Origin: JASGDN01 sp049841275
GTDB taxonomy: Bacteria; Chloroflexota; Chloroflexia; Thermomicrobiales; UBA6265
Assembly: GCA_049841275.1 (NCBI GenBank)
Contig: JASGDN010000047.1
Coordinates: 62,001-126,000, forward strand
Direction of reading: 5' to 3'
Length of the DNA stretch: 64,000 nt
A model generated the notes under the pieces. It worked only from the letters and a program-made list of their open reading frames with translations, searched no databases and was not told the origin of the DNA. This document shows positions 1 to 8,515 of this stretch, one piece after another; within the stretch, counting starts at the first letter, position 1, and the number at the start of each line of letters is the position of its first letter. A program made the translations under genes and the position numbers.

Positions 1-2
1 AA

Positions 3-914
3 GCAAAGCGCGCCCGCAAGAAGCGGAACGAGAACCGCCCGATCTGGATGGAGGAGCCGGGACCGCTGATGCGGACCGCGAAATTCCTGATCCTCGCGTT
101 CATCGTCATCGTGATGCTTTTCCCCATCGTGTACGTCGTCTCGATGAGTTTCTCTTCCGCCGAGGATGTGACGCGTGGCGGACTGGTGCTCTGGCCGAAG
201 ACCCCCACGCTGGACGCCTATCGCGCGATCCTGCGTGGTGGGGTGGTCACGCGGGCGCTGCAGATCAGCTTCCTGCTCACGGTTGCTGGCACGGCGGCGC
301 AGATGTTCTTCACGACCACGATGGCCTACGGTCTCTCTCGCACCAGCGTCATCGGATCGAAGGCCGTGCTCTACATCGTGCTCGGCGCGATGATCTTCTC
401 GCCAGGCATGATTCCCAGCTATCTCTTGGTGAAGAACCTCGGCATGATCAACTCCTACTATGCGTTGATCGTGCCCGGCCTCATCAGCGCCTGGAACCTG
501 ATCATCGTCCGCAACTTCTTCATGAACCTGCCGCAGGAGTTGCTGGATGCCGCCCGAACCGATGGCGCCAGTGATGTCCAGATCTTCACCCAGATCGTGT
601 TGCCGTTGTCGAAGGCGGTGCTGGCGGTGATCGCGCTTTTCTACGGCGTGATCATCTGGAACAGCTGGTTCAACGCCATGCTCTATCTGAACGATTCGAC
701 GAAATGGCCGATCCAGCTCGTGCTGCGCCAGTACGTGTTGCAGGGTACGGCGCTCACCTCATCAGACATGCTTCAGCCAGGACAGGCGCCGCCCCCAGCC
801 CAGACGATCAAGATGGCGATCGTCGTCATTGCCACGGTGCCCATCCTCTGCGTCTACCCATTCCTCCAGCGTTATTTCACCAAGGGCGTGCTCACCGGCT
901 CCATCAAGGGGTAG
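3..914 (+). CDS. Carbohydrate ABC transporter permease, MalG/LplC-like (5' partial)
   Basis: Inner-membrane subunit of a CUT1-type sugar or oligosaccharide importer. The sequence shows about six hydrophobic segments and the EAA-type cytoplasmic loop (ELLDAARTDGASDVQIFTQIVLP) that docks on the ATPase. The C-terminus ends in the typical FTKGVLTGSIKG. The frame is open to the window edge, and a basic stretch (AKRARKKRNENRP) precedes the ATG at position 48, so the true start is probably outside the window. ATG 48 would leave 288 residues. A family 1 binding-protein gene follows 155 bases downstream on the same strand, so both probably belong to one importer. The transported sugar cannot be told from sequence. 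Confidence 0.88.
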   Translation, partial: AKRARKKRNENRPIWMEEPGPLMRTAKFLILAFIVIVMLFPIVYVVSMSFSSAEDVTRGGLVLWPKTPTLDAYRAILRGGVVTRALQISFLLTVAGTAAQMFFTTTMAYGLSRTSVIGSKAVLYIVLGAMIFSPGMIPSYLLVKNLGMINSYYALIVPGLISAWNLIIVRNFFMNLPQELLDAARTDGASDVQIFTQIVLPLSKAVLAVIALFYGVIIWNSWFNAMLYLNDSTKWPIQLVLRQYVLQGTALTSSDMLQPGQAPPPAQTIKMAIVVIATVPILCVYPFLQRYFTKGVLTGSIKG

Positions 915-1069
915 CCCTGCGAGTGCCGCCATGTCATGTCGTCGTCACAGGAGGGGTGCCAGGAAGTCAGACAGCGTCGTTCCATCGTCACGATGTCCAC
1001 GGATTATGTATGCCGTTTCGCACCGATGCGAGGCGGTCCGGGTAGATGTTGCCCGAAGGAGTCATACCG

Positions 1070-2743
1070 ATGACACACGATCGCAAACTCGGACGCCGCA
1101 CCCTGGTCAAGAGTACGGGCATCGCCGCCGGAACGCTGGCGCTGGGAGCTGCCGCTCGTCCGCATATCACCTTCGCGCAGACGCCGGATGCTTCCCCGGC
1201 GGCATCGCCGGCCGCGTCCCCTGCGGGTGGCGACACGGTCGTTCCCTCCGGCGTGGAGGGCGTGCCCGATGTCTACCTGAAGACCCCTGACGTGTGGAAG
1301 AGCTACGACGGCGTCCCCGGCAGCGGCGGGACGGTCAAGGCCTTCACGATCTCCTACAATCCGCCGCCGCCGGGACGAGACCAGAACCAGTACTGGCAGG
1401 AGCTGGAGAAGCGGCTCGGCGTGACGTGGGAGATCGACATGACGCCGCAGCCGAACTACGGCGAGAAGTCGGCTGCCTATCTCGCGGGCGGCGATCTTCC
1501 GGACCTCTTCTACATCAATCCTGGCCAGAACGCGACGCAGCAATACCAGGCGCTGGCGCAGGGCGCCTTCCTCGATCTCACCTCGTATGTCACGGGCGAT
1601 GCCGTCCAGCAATTCAAGAACCTGGCGACCTTCCCGCAATACATGTGGGACAACCTGAAGTTCCAGGGCAAGATCTTCGGGGTGCCGCTTCCCTCGTTGC
1701 TGGCCGGCAATTTGCCCTACTACCGGTCCGACTGGGCGAAGAAGCTGGGGATGGAGCTGACGACACCGGATTCGATTGCGGCGGCGTTGGTCGCCTTCTC
1801 CAAGAACGATCCGGATGGCAACGGATCCGCCGATACCTGGGGTATGGGTCGCTACAGTAGCGGCTGGACCGTGTTCGATAACCTGATCGGTCTCTATGGC
1901 TTCAGGGTGCCGAAGAACTGGCGTCTGAACGACGACGGTACGTTGACGAGCATGGTCGAGACGGACGAGTTCCGCCAGCAGGTGGAGTTCCTGACCAAGC
2001 TCTACGCCGATGGCGGCTACCATCCGGACGCCGCGTCGATGACCTTCAGCGATGCCCAGAACGCCTTCATCGCAGGACAGACCGGCCTGCATACTGAGGG
2101 CCTCACGTCGTTCTTCGGGCTCGGCAGCGTGCGATATCGCCTCAATCAGGCCTTCCCGGATGCCACGCTCGATCCCATCGTGCCGGTGACGCAGGACGGA
2201 TCGCCCGGTGTCACGAATAATGGCACCGGATTCTTCGGGTATGTTGGCATTCCGGCCTCGAACAGCGGCAACGAGGATCGCATCCTCGAACTGCTGCGCA
2301 TCCTCGACTACCTCGCCGCGCCATTTGGCAGCGAGGAGCAGATCTTCCTGAGCAGCGGTATCGAGGGCGTGCATTGGGATTACGATGCGAACGGGGCCCG
2401 TATCGTCAATGACAAGGGTCGCTCCGAGCGGAGCGACCTTGTGTATTTCATGAGTGGCCTGCCGGTCCTCTACTATCCGGAGAATCCGGAAACAGGCCTT
2501 GCCGTGCAGAAGGATCTGAAGGCGTCGTTGGCGCTGGGCATCGACGATCCGACCCAGGTGCTCTTCTCCCAGACGAATATCGACAATGGTCCGGCGCTGA
2601 ACCAGTTGGGGATGGACGGTATCTCGAACATCGTGACCGGCCGTCAGTCGCTCGATTCGCTGGGTGATCTCATCAACCAGTGGAAGAGTCAGGGGGGCGA
2701 CCAGATTCGCCAGGAGTTCCAGGAGGCCTTGCAGCAGCAATAA
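1070..2743 (+). CDS. Extracellular solute-binding protein, family 1 (sugar ABC importer)
   Basis: Periplasmic or surface-exposed ligand receptor of the adjacent importer. The N-terminus has a Tat-type signal (GRRTLVKSTG followed by a hydrophobic Ala-rich stretch, ending near FAQ). It is followed by a low-complexity Ser/Pro/Ala linker (DASPAASPAASPAGG) and then the SBP fold. The start at 1070 is preferred because GAAGGA at 1055-1060 lies nine bases before it; an in-frame ATG at 1046 lacks a ribosome site. At 557 residues it is in the size range of LplA-like proteins, longer than classical maltose-binding proteins. A strong hairpin ends the transcription unit. The ligand is unknown. Confidence 0.87.
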   Translation: MTHDRKLGRRTLVKSTGIAAGTLALGAAARPHITFAQTPDASPAASPAASPAGGDTVVPSGVEGVPDVYLKTPDVWKSYDGVPGSGGTVKAFTISYNPPPPGRDQNQYWQELEKRLGVTWEIDMTPQPNYGEKSAAYLAGGDLPDLFYINPGQNATQQYQALAQGAFLDLTSYVTGDAVQQFKNLATFPQYMWDNLKFQGKIFGVPLPSLLAGNLPYYRSDWAKKLGMELTTPDSIAAALVAFSKNDPDGNGSADTWGMGRYSSGWTVFDNLIGLYGFRVPKNWRLNDDGTLTSMVETDEFRQQVEFLTKLYADGGYHPDAASMTFSDAQNAFIAGQTGLHTEGLTSFFGLGSVRYRLNQAFPDATLDPIVPVTQDGSPGVTNNGTGFFGYVGIPASNSGNEDRILELLRILDYLAAPFGSEEQIFLSSGIEGVHWDYDANGARIVNDKGRSERSDLVYFMSGLPVLYYPENPETGLAVQKDLKASLALGIDDPTQVLFSQTNIDNGPALNQLGMDGISNIVTGRQSLDSLGDLINQWKSQGGDQIRQEFQEALQQQ

Positions 2744-2772
2744 GGGCGATCCGATCGGGCAAGGCCGGCACG

Positions 2773-2807
2773 AGGAACGGGCGGGGACCACATCCCCGCC
2801 CGTTCCT
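2773..2807. terminator. Bidirectional hairpin terminator
   Basis: A perfect 15-bp inverted repeat (arms 2773-2787 and 2793-2807) with a 5-base loop CCACA sits between two convergent genes ending at 2743 and 2822. There is no T-tract, so it may act by hairpin strength alone. Confidence 0.7.
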
Positions 2808-2821
2808 GCGTCCGGATGCGA

Positions 2822-3676
2822 TCAGGAGTAGATGTCGCGCCGCCGAAAGAGGATGACCGCCACCGCGCCCAGGAGGATCGCCGCGATGCTCATCCCGACC
2901 GCTCCCGCCCAGTCCACGCCATCCAGCATCGGGGTCCCGTAGTAGTGGAAGGCCGAGAACCAGCCGAATGCGGTTCGCTCGGTGATGCGGGCGACCAGGT
3001 CCAGGGCGTACATCGCCAGGAGGACGCCCACACCGAGTCCCATCGCAGTCGCGAACCGATGCGCCAGCGCGGAGAAGACCAGGGTGACGCCGCCGAAGAA
3101 GGCCATGAACGGTCCGAGCGCCAGCGTTGCGCCGTAGATCGTGGAAGCGGGGATGTGCTCCCCCGAGGCCACGCCGCCGAGCCATCCGAACGAGGCGATT
3201 GCGAGCAACATCGCCGCGATCAGGATCGTGGCGGAAACGGCCTTCGCGATCGCCAGGTCCATGCGGGAGAGCGGCGTGCCCAGGAGCATGTCGAGCTGGC
3301 TGCGTTCCTCTGCCCCGGCCAGCGCGCTGGCCATCAGCACGATCGGATAGACGGCCAGCACGATCGGGATGAAGCTGAAGACCTCGGTCGACAGGAACCC
3401 GGAGATGGAATGCATGTCGTCGATGTGGAACGCCTTGGCCAGTCCTTCCGGGTATTCCGTGGTGGTCAGGGCGGGAGAAATCTGGTGGAAGCTGAAGGTG
3501 AGGGCCACCAGGTATCCTGCCACGCACACCATCCAGATGGCGGCCGTGCGCGCTCCGCTTCGGAGCAGGAATGCCGTCGTGTAGACCGCAAGGGTGTTGG
3601 CGGGTGTCGTCAGGATTCGGCGGCTTCGCGTCGTGGCGGGCGAGGGGGCCGGGATTGCGTGCTGCATGGCGCTCAT
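2822..3676 (-). CDS. ABC-2 type transporter permease
   Basis: Membrane subunit of an ABC exporter. About six hydrophobic segments are visible in 284 residues, with a large extracytoplasmic loop after the first one (roughly residues 60-95), as in ABC-2/NatB-like permeases. The start codon overlaps the stop of the upstream ATPase gene (ATGA at 3673-3676), so the two are translationally coupled. With the ATPase and the GbsR-type regulator upstream it forms a three-gene cassette typical of drug or metabolite efflux. The substrate is not predictable. Confidence 0.85.
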   Translation of the reverse strand: MSAMQHAIPAPSPATTRSRRILTTPANTLAVYTTAFLLRSGARTAAIWMVCVAGYLVALTFSFHQISPALTTTEYPEGLAKAFHIDDMHSISGFLSTEVFSFIPIVLAVYPIVLMASALAGAEERSQLDMLLGTPLSRMDLAIAKAVSATILIAAMLLAIASFGWLGGVASGEHIPASTIYGATLALGPFMAFFGGVTLVFSALAHRFATAMGLGVGVLLAMYALDLVARITERTAFGWFSAFHYYGTPMLDGVDWAGAVGMSIAAILLGAVAVILFRRRDIYS

Positions 3677-4620
3677 GCGGCAACTCCTTCCGGGGCGAGG
3701 TGGGGCGCACCGTGATTGGACTCGCCATAGAACGAGAGGAACAGTTCTTCCAGCGATGGGCGAACGATTTCCAGGCTGGCGAGGTCCTTCGTCGCGAGGG
3801 CGTGGACCAGTCCGTTCGGATCGCCTTGGGCTGTCAGGGTGACCGTTGCGCCATCGACCGCGAGATCGTGGATGCCTGCGACGTGACGAAGCTGCTCGAC
3901 GGTGTCCGCGTTCGGCGGACCGGAGAAGGTGATGGTGACGTGTCGCAGGGCGCGTCCGGTGAGGTCGGATGTGCGGGCTACTTCCACCATGTGGCCATCG
4001 CGGATGATGGCGACCCGGTCCGCCACCCGCTCCACCTCCGAGAGGATGTGCGACGAGAAGAAGACAGTCTGGCCACGTTCCCGCGCTTCGGCCAGCAGGT
4101 CGAGGAAGCGCTCCTGGGCGAGCGGGTCGAGACCGCCCGTCGGTTCATCGAGGACGACGAGATCCGGCTGATGCATGAGGGCCTGGATGATGCCGATCTT
4201 CTGCTTCTGCCCGCGTGAGAGCCGGCGCATGGGGTGGTTGAGATCGGCGTCGATGCGCTCCGCGATTTCGTGGGCGTAGGAGAGATCGTCCAGCCCACGG
4301 AGCTTGCCGATCAGCGCGATGAACGTCTGGCCGGTCAGCCGGTCGTCCAGCGCGAATTCACTCGGCAGATTGCCGATGCGCTCGTGGACGGCGCGCGTCT
4401 GGATGTGCGCGTCGAGGCCGAGGATCTGGGCGCTGCCACTGGTGGGATACATGAACCCGAGCATCGTGCGCAGGGTGGTTGATTTGCCGGCGCCGTTCGG
4501 GCCGAGGAAACCGAAAATTTCGCCGCGCTCGACATCGAGATCGATGTTCTCGATCCCGCGACGGGCGCCATAGCGCTTGGTAAGGCGGTTCGTGTGGATG
4601 GCAGGTTGTTGTGTCGTCAT
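3673..4620 (-). CDS. ABC transporter ATP-binding protein (exporter)
   Basis: Cytoplasmic ATPase of the exporter. It shows Walker A (GPNGAGKST), the ABC signature as LSRGQKQK, Walker B with catalytic Glu (LVVLDEPTGGLDP) and the switch His (SSHILSEVE). A C-terminal regulatory tail of about 80 residues follows, as in the CcmA/NatA group. The start at 4620 is chosen because it overlaps the regulator stop by ATGA; the same frame is open upstream but contains no family sequence. The product is 315 residues. Gene order regulator-ATPase-permease, each overlapping by four bases, argues for one operon. Confidence 0.9.
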   Translation of the reverse strand: MTTQQPAIHTNRLTKRYGARRGIENIDLDVERGEIFGFLGPNGAGKSTTLRTMLGFMYPTSGSAQILGLDAHIQTRAVHERIGNLPSEFALDDRLTGQTFIALIGKLRGLDDLSYAHEIAERIDADLNHPMRRLSRGQKQKIGIIQALMHQPDLVVLDEPTGGLDPLAQERFLDLLAEARERGQTVFFSSHILSEVERVADRVAIIRDGHMVEVARTSDLTGRALRHVTITFSGPPNADTVEQLRHVAGIHDLAVDGATVTLTAQGDPNGLVHALATKDLASLEIVRPSLEELFLSFYGESNHGAPHLAPEGVAA

Positions 4621-5135
4621 GCTGGGGTGTCCGTCGCGTCCGAAACGGGCGACGCAGGGGTGCTGTCGGATTGATGCTCCTGCTTCCACTGTTCCCAGAG
4701 CGCGAATGCCTGCGGGAGAAATTCCTCCCAGAACGCCATGAATGCGACCGATTCCTCCAGGGCCGCACGCGATTGGGGGCTGCGGCCGTCCATGCTGTCG
4801 AGCCCGCGTTGCAGGAGCCGGCGGATGGAGGTGATCTGCTGGAAGCTGTGGCGGGTGGCATCGACCCAGGCGGAGGGCAGGACGGAGAAGAGATCCTGCC
4901 GGGTGCCTGGAATGCGGCCCCGGCGGATCAGCCCCATATCGGTCAGCGATCGGGTGGCCTGGCTGATCGAGCCGCGGCTGGCGTTCAGGGTCTCTGCCAG
5001 CTGGGTCGCAGTGAGATGAGGCGGGTCGGATACCATGAGTAGGGCGAGCACGCGCCCGGCCATGCGGCTGCTGCCGCTCTGCTCGAACGTGACGCCGAAA
5101 TCCTCCACGAAGGCCATCCGATCCGCATCGTGCAT
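4617..5135 (-). CDS. GbsR/MarR-family transcriptional regulator
   Basis: A 172-residue winged-helix DNA-binding protein. The helix-turn-helix region is around residues 40-70 (ATQLAETLNASRGSISQATR), with a GRIPGTRQDLF-type wing, which is characteristic of the GbsR-like branch of MarR. A helical C-terminal dimerisation region follows. It is the first gene of the exporter cassette and has a very strong ribosome site (AAGGAGGTGAT). It probably senses the exporter substrate and represses its own operon through the inverted repeat over the -10 box (5172-5187). The inducer is unknown. Confidence 0.85.
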   Translation of the reverse strand: MHDADRMAFVEDFGVTFEQSGSSRMAGRVLALLMVSDPPHLTATQLAETLNASRGSISQATRSLTDMGLIRRGRIPGTRQDLFSVLPSAWVDATRHSFQQITSIRRLLQRGLDSMDGRSPQSRAALEESVAFMAFWEEFLPQAFALWEQWKQEHQSDSTPASPVSDATDTPA

Positions 5136-5171
5136 TGCACATCACCTCCTTCCTGTCGAAAGATCAACACA

Positions 5172-5202
5172 TTCAGTATATAGTGAAAATTACGAATGTA
5201 AA
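5172..5202 (-). promoter_or_regulatory. Promoter and candidate operator of the GbsR-exporter operon
   Basis: Read on the minus strand: -35 TTTACA (5197-5202), a 16-base spacer and -10 TATACT (5175-5180), about 40 bases before the start codon. A 16-bp near-perfect inverted repeat (TTCAGTATATAGTGAA, 5172-5187, 14 of 16 positions symmetric) covers the -10. The AT-rich patch stands out in a high-GC sequence. This fits an autorepressed promoter. Confidence 0.65.
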
Positions 5203-5408
5203 TCCCCATCGCGCCCATGCCGTCTCTGGCCGATACCTGTCCAGCCTGTCTGGATGGCGTTCGTGCGCATCGCCCAACCTGGCTTGCCGGGGGTGCTTCG
5301 ATGGATCGCGCGTTTGTTCACCGCGCATGGATTCCCGGCTATGATCGATGCAGGTCTCCGGTCGCCGGGACTGGGTACCTCGTCGTTCATCGAAAGGAGA
5401 CCTGCTCC

Positions 5409-6320
5409 ATGTGCTCGCCGGACATCATCCAACGGGTTCACGAACAGATCCGATCCGGTTCATCGCGATTCGATCGCCGTCATCTGCTTCGGACAGCCGC
5501 CGGGGCGGGAGCCGTCGCCGCGATGAACGTCGCCACGTCCGGTGCGGCCTTCGCCCAGGGCACGCCGGCCGCCACGCCGCTCGCGTCCCCGGCGGCAACA
5601 CCGGTTGCCTCGCTTGGGGTCGGCATGATCCACGCCAGCTCCATCGTCGACATGACCCATGTCATGACGCCGGACTTCCCGGTCTGGCCCGGCAACGAAC
5701 CATTTGCAATGGAGAATCTCACGACGGTTGCGACGGGCGGCTTCTACACGAACAAGCTCAGCTACTACGAACATACCTGCACGCATCTCGATGCGCCGGC
5801 GCACTTCGTGGAGGACGGGCTCACCGCCGAGTTCCTGCCCGTCGAGAACTTCGTCGCTCCGCTTGCCGTGATCGACATCTCGGCTCGCGCGGCGGACGAT
5901 CCGGATACCGGCGTCACTCCGGATGACATCGCGGCATGGGAGGCCGCGTGGGGATCGCTGCCCGCCGGGGCGTTCGTGGCGATGTACTCCGGGTGGGAAG
6001 CGCGCCTCGCCGATCCGGCCTCGTTCGTGAACCTGGATGCCGACGGCGTGCAGCACTATCCCGGCTTCACGCCGGACGCGGCGACCTTCCTCATCGACGA
6101 GCGAGACATTGTTGGCATCGGCGTCGATACGCTCAGCCAGGACCCCGGCAACAGCACCGATTTTGGCGCGCACATCGCTATCCTCAGCGCCGGGCGGTAT
6201 GGCATCGAGGGTCTTGCCAGGCTCGGGTCGGTGCCTGCCGCCGGCGGCACGATCGTGGTCGGCGCCCCAAAGCACCTGCATGCCTCGGGTGGACCTACCC
6301 GCGCGTTCACTCTCTTCTAG
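5409..6320 (+). CDS. Cyclase family protein (kynurenine formamidase-like), Tat-exported
   Basis: Predicted metal-dependent amidohydrolase of the cyclase/KynB family. The metal-binding signature is clear as HTCTHLDAPAHF in the first half of the mature protein. Further family blocks are DMTHVMTPDFPVWPG near the start of the domain and VGIGVDTLSQDPG later. The N-terminus has a Tat-like signal (RRHLLRTAAGAGA) ending near AFAQG and then a Thr/Pro/Ala/Ser linker, so the enzyme acts outside the cytoplasm, which is unusual for KynB proper. ATG 5409 is supported by AAAGGAGA about ten bases upstream; the product is 303 residues. It is flanked by unrelated genes, so kynurenine is not a safe substrate guess. 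Confidence 0.83.
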   Translation: MCSPDIIQRVHEQIRSGSSRFDRRHLLRTAAGAGAVAAMNVATSGAAFAQGTPAATPLASPAATPVASLGVGMIHASSIVDMTHVMTPDFPVWPGNEPFAMENLTTVATGGFYTNKLSYYEHTCTHLDAPAHFVEDGLTAEFLPVENFVAPLAVIDISARAADDPDTGVTPDDIAAWEAAWGSLPAGAFVAMYSGWEARLADPASFVNLDADGVQHYPGFTPDAATFLIDERDIVGIGVDTLSQDPGNSTDFGAHIAILSAGRYGIEGLARLGSVPAAGGTIVVGAPKHLHASGGPTRAFTLF

Positions 6321-6347
6321 ACATTGTCATAAAACTGCGCTTGCACT

Positions 6348-6378
6348 CGGCCCCGATGGCATGGTGCTGTCGGGGCCG
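6348..6378 (+). terminator. Hairpin terminator after the cyclase gene
   Basis: A 9-bp perfect stem (CGGCCCCGA at 6348-6356 with its complement at 6370-6378) begins 28 bases after the stop codon. No T-run follows. Confidence 0.5.
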
Positions 6379-6457
6379 CCGTGCGTCCAGCAGGGTTCCA
6401 TGCTACGGTGCAGCCGATGATGACGGCATCCGGAAGCAGGGAAAGGATCATCCAGCG

Positions 6458-7168
6458 ATGCAGGTGAAGCCGGGGCGGGGGACGCAGGATGCGCCCGTGG
6501 CGTATCGGAAACTGGGCGAGCCGGTGCTCGAGCGATTCATCCAGCCCACTGGAGCGGATGGCATTGCCAGCCGTCCGCACTTCGCCATTCCCATGCGGGT
6601 CGTTCGGGACGATGCCGAGTGCACCATGCTCTACACGGCGGCGGGGTCGGCCATCCGGAAACGGGTGTTTGCCAATGGTTCGCCGATCCCGCGCGATTTC
6701 CCGTACCGTGCGTGGAGGACGTTGCCGCTGTCGATGGGCGAGGGAACCTGGGCTCCCTATCACACCCTCTCGATCATCCCCGTTGATTCGCCCTGTGATG
6801 TCCGCTACGTCTGGCATCAGGACGACTGGTCGTTTCGGGGCTGGTACGTCAATCTTCAGGCCCCGCTCCAGAGGGTGCCCACCGGGTTCGATGGCAATGA
6901 CTGGGATCTCGACATCGTGGTCGATCCGGACGGGCGGTGGACGTGGAAGGACGACGACGAACTTGCGGATTCGGTCGCGCTTGGGGAGGTGACGGCCGGG
7001 TTCGCCGCGATGGTGCGCGTGGCCGGTGAGGCCGTGATCCCGCTGATCGAGTCGCGATCCTGGCCCTTCGATGGCTCCCTGGTCGACTGGCGTCCCGATC
7101 CCGCCTGGGGGCCGTTGCCGGTCCCGGAAGGATGGGATGCGATTGCCGGGGAGCGTGCCGATGGATGA
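6458..7168 (+). CDS. DUF402 domain protein, copy 1 of 3
   Basis: Cytoplasmic protein of 236 residues with a DUF402 core. The visible blocks are the WYVNLQAP motif around residue 130, then LDIVVDPDGRWTWKDDDEL. In Firmicutes the relative Ntdp is a nucleoside di/triphosphatase using acidic residues in these blocks; transfer of that activity here is inference. The C-terminus carries a WRPDPAWGPLPVPEGW motif shared with the two following paralogues. ATG 6458 is preceded by GAAAGGA. The stop overlaps the start of the next copy by eight bases, so the three are surely co-translated. Confidence 0.8.
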   Translation: MQVKPGRGTQDAPVAYRKLGEPVLERFIQPTGADGIASRPHFAIPMRVVRDDAECTMLYTAAGSAIRKRVFANGSPIPRDFPYRAWRTLPLSMGEGTWAPYHTLSIIPVDSPCDVRYVWHQDDWSFRGWYVNLQAPLQRVPTGFDGNDWDLDIVVDPDGRWTWKDDDELADSVALGEVTAGFAAMVRVAGEAVIPLIESRSWPFDGSLVDWRPDPAWGPLPVPEGWDAIAGERADG

Positions 7169-7817
7169 CGGCACGCAGTCCATGCGGTGGACGCAGGGCG
7201 ATCATGTCCTGCTGCGCTATTTTCGCGCTGGCAAGGTGAGCTTCGCCTATCCGGCGACCGTGGTCGCGGACGACGAGCGAGGCACCATGCTCTTCATTCG
7301 TGAAGGCTCGCCCAAGAAACAGCGCGTCCAGCCGGATGGCACGCCGATCCCGCGTGCCATGGCCTACGCCGAGCGTGCGGCCATCCCGCACACGGTCGGC
7401 GACACGACCTGGCGGGACAATCATGCCCTAGTGATCTTCCGTGAGACGTTCGCCCACGACATTCGTCTCTTCTGGCGGGCTGCCGACTGGTCGTTCAAGG
7501 GATACTACGTGAACCCCATCGCCCCGCCATGCCGCACCCCGATCGGGTTCGATACAGCGGACTTCATTCTCGATCTCGTCGTACATCCGGACAGGACGTG
7601 GGCGTGGAAGGATGAGCGCGATTTCGCGGATGCCATTGCCTTCGGCCGCTTCACGGCAGAGGATGCGAATATTATCCGCAAAGAGGCCGCTCGCCTGATT
7701 CCGGACATCGAGGCCGGAACCTGGCCGTTCGATGGTTCGCTGGTCGGCTGGCGGCCCGATCCGTCCTGGCCGATGCCGGCCATGCCCGAGAACTGGAACG
7801 AGGACTTTCTCCGATGA
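7161..7817 (+). CDS. DUF402 domain protein, copy 2 of 3
   Basis: A 218-residue paralogue of the genes on both sides. It has the same order of motifs: GYYVNPIAP, then LDLVVHPDRTWAWKDERD, then the C-terminal WRPDPSWPMPAMPENW. The acidic WKDE block expected for an Ntdp-like phosphatase centre is kept. The ATG at 7161 lies inside the end of copy 1 and the stop overlaps the start of copy 3 by ATGA. The divergence between copies shows this is an old duplication, not a recent tandem repeat. The biological substrate is unknown. Confidence 0.8.
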   Translation: MDDGTQSMRWTQGDHVLLRYFRAGKVSFAYPATVVADDERGTMLFIREGSPKKQRVQPDGTPIPRAMAYAERAAIPHTVGDTTWRDNHALVIFRETFAHDIRLFWRAADWSFKGYYVNPIAPPCRTPIGFDTADFILDLVVHPDRTWAWKDERDFADAIAFGRFTAEDANIIRKEAARLIPDIEAGTWPFDGSLVGWRPDPSWPMPAMPENWNEDFLR

Positions 7818-8488
7818 CCGATCAACCCCATCACCACATGCCCGACGCCACCTGGATCTATGGCGACGTCGTTGCGCTGCGGTTCACCCGCAACCGCCCC
7901 GCCGATTCGATCCTGCCGGTTCGTGTGGTGGCCGACGATCCCTCGCACGTCGCTCTCTACGTGCAGCCGGGCAGCCCGCGCAAGATTCACGCGACAGCCG
8001 GCGGCGGGGCATTGCCTCGCGCCATTCCGTTTCTCGAACGCGAACGGCTGATCGGCGGCCTGCGCGATCACGTCTGGACCGAACGGCACGTCCTGATGGT
8101 GCAGGAGCCGGATCGTCTGAGTTCGATCTGGTACTGGTGGAACGAGAAGACCTGGGAGTTCATCGGGGCGTATGTGAATCTGCAATGGCCGCTTCTCCGG
8201 ACGCCGGTGGGCTTCGATACCGCGGACTATCTGCTCGATGTCGTCATTCATCCGGACCTGTCGTGGGAGTGGAAGGATGAGGACGAGCTTGCCGATGCCG
8301 TGGAGGCGGGCATCGTCGATCCAGATCTGGTTCGCGCCCTTCGCGCGGAGGGGGAACGCACCATTGCCGATCTCGCGGCGCGGCGCTGGCCGTTCGACAC
8401 CGACTACGCCGGCTGGCGTCCCGATCCCGCCTGGACCGTCCCGGCGCTGCCGGATGGTTGGGATGATGGGCTGGTCTTCCCGGAATGA
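7814..8488 (+). CDS. DUF402 domain protein, copy 3 of 3
   Basis: A 224-residue third paralogue with GAYVNLQWP, LDVVIHPDLSWEWKDEDEL and a C-terminal WRPDPAWTVPALPDGW. A His-rich N-terminus (MTDQPHHHMPD) is unlike the other two copies. ATGA overlap with copy 2 means translational coupling. The three together may form a hetero-oligomer or act on different substrates; the sequence alone cannot decide. A pterin dehydratase gene follows after 27 bases and may share the transcript. Confidence 0.8.
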   Translation: MTDQPHHHMPDATWIYGDVVALRFTRNRPADSILPVRVVADDPSHVALYVQPGSPRKIHATAGGGALPRAIPFLERERLIGGLRDHVWTERHVLMVQEPDRLSSIWYWWNEKTWEFIGAYVNLQWPLLRTPVGFDTADYLLDVVIHPDLSWEWKDEDELADAVEAGIVDPDLVRALRAEGERTIADLAARRWPFDTDYAGWRPDPAWTVPALPDGWDDGLVFPE

Positions 8489-8515
8489 CGGGGCTGCGTA
8501 TGGAGAGGAGGAACG

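Noticed and set aside
1004..2791. A 595-codon minus-strand frame
   Set aside because: It mirrors the sugar-binding protein gene, which has a signal, a ribosome site and family motifs; the antisense product has none.
3673..5145. One long minus-strand frame that could suggest a regulator-ATPase fusion
   Set aside because: The extra N-terminal part is in a different frame from the GbsR protein and has no family sequence; the ATPase starts at 4620.
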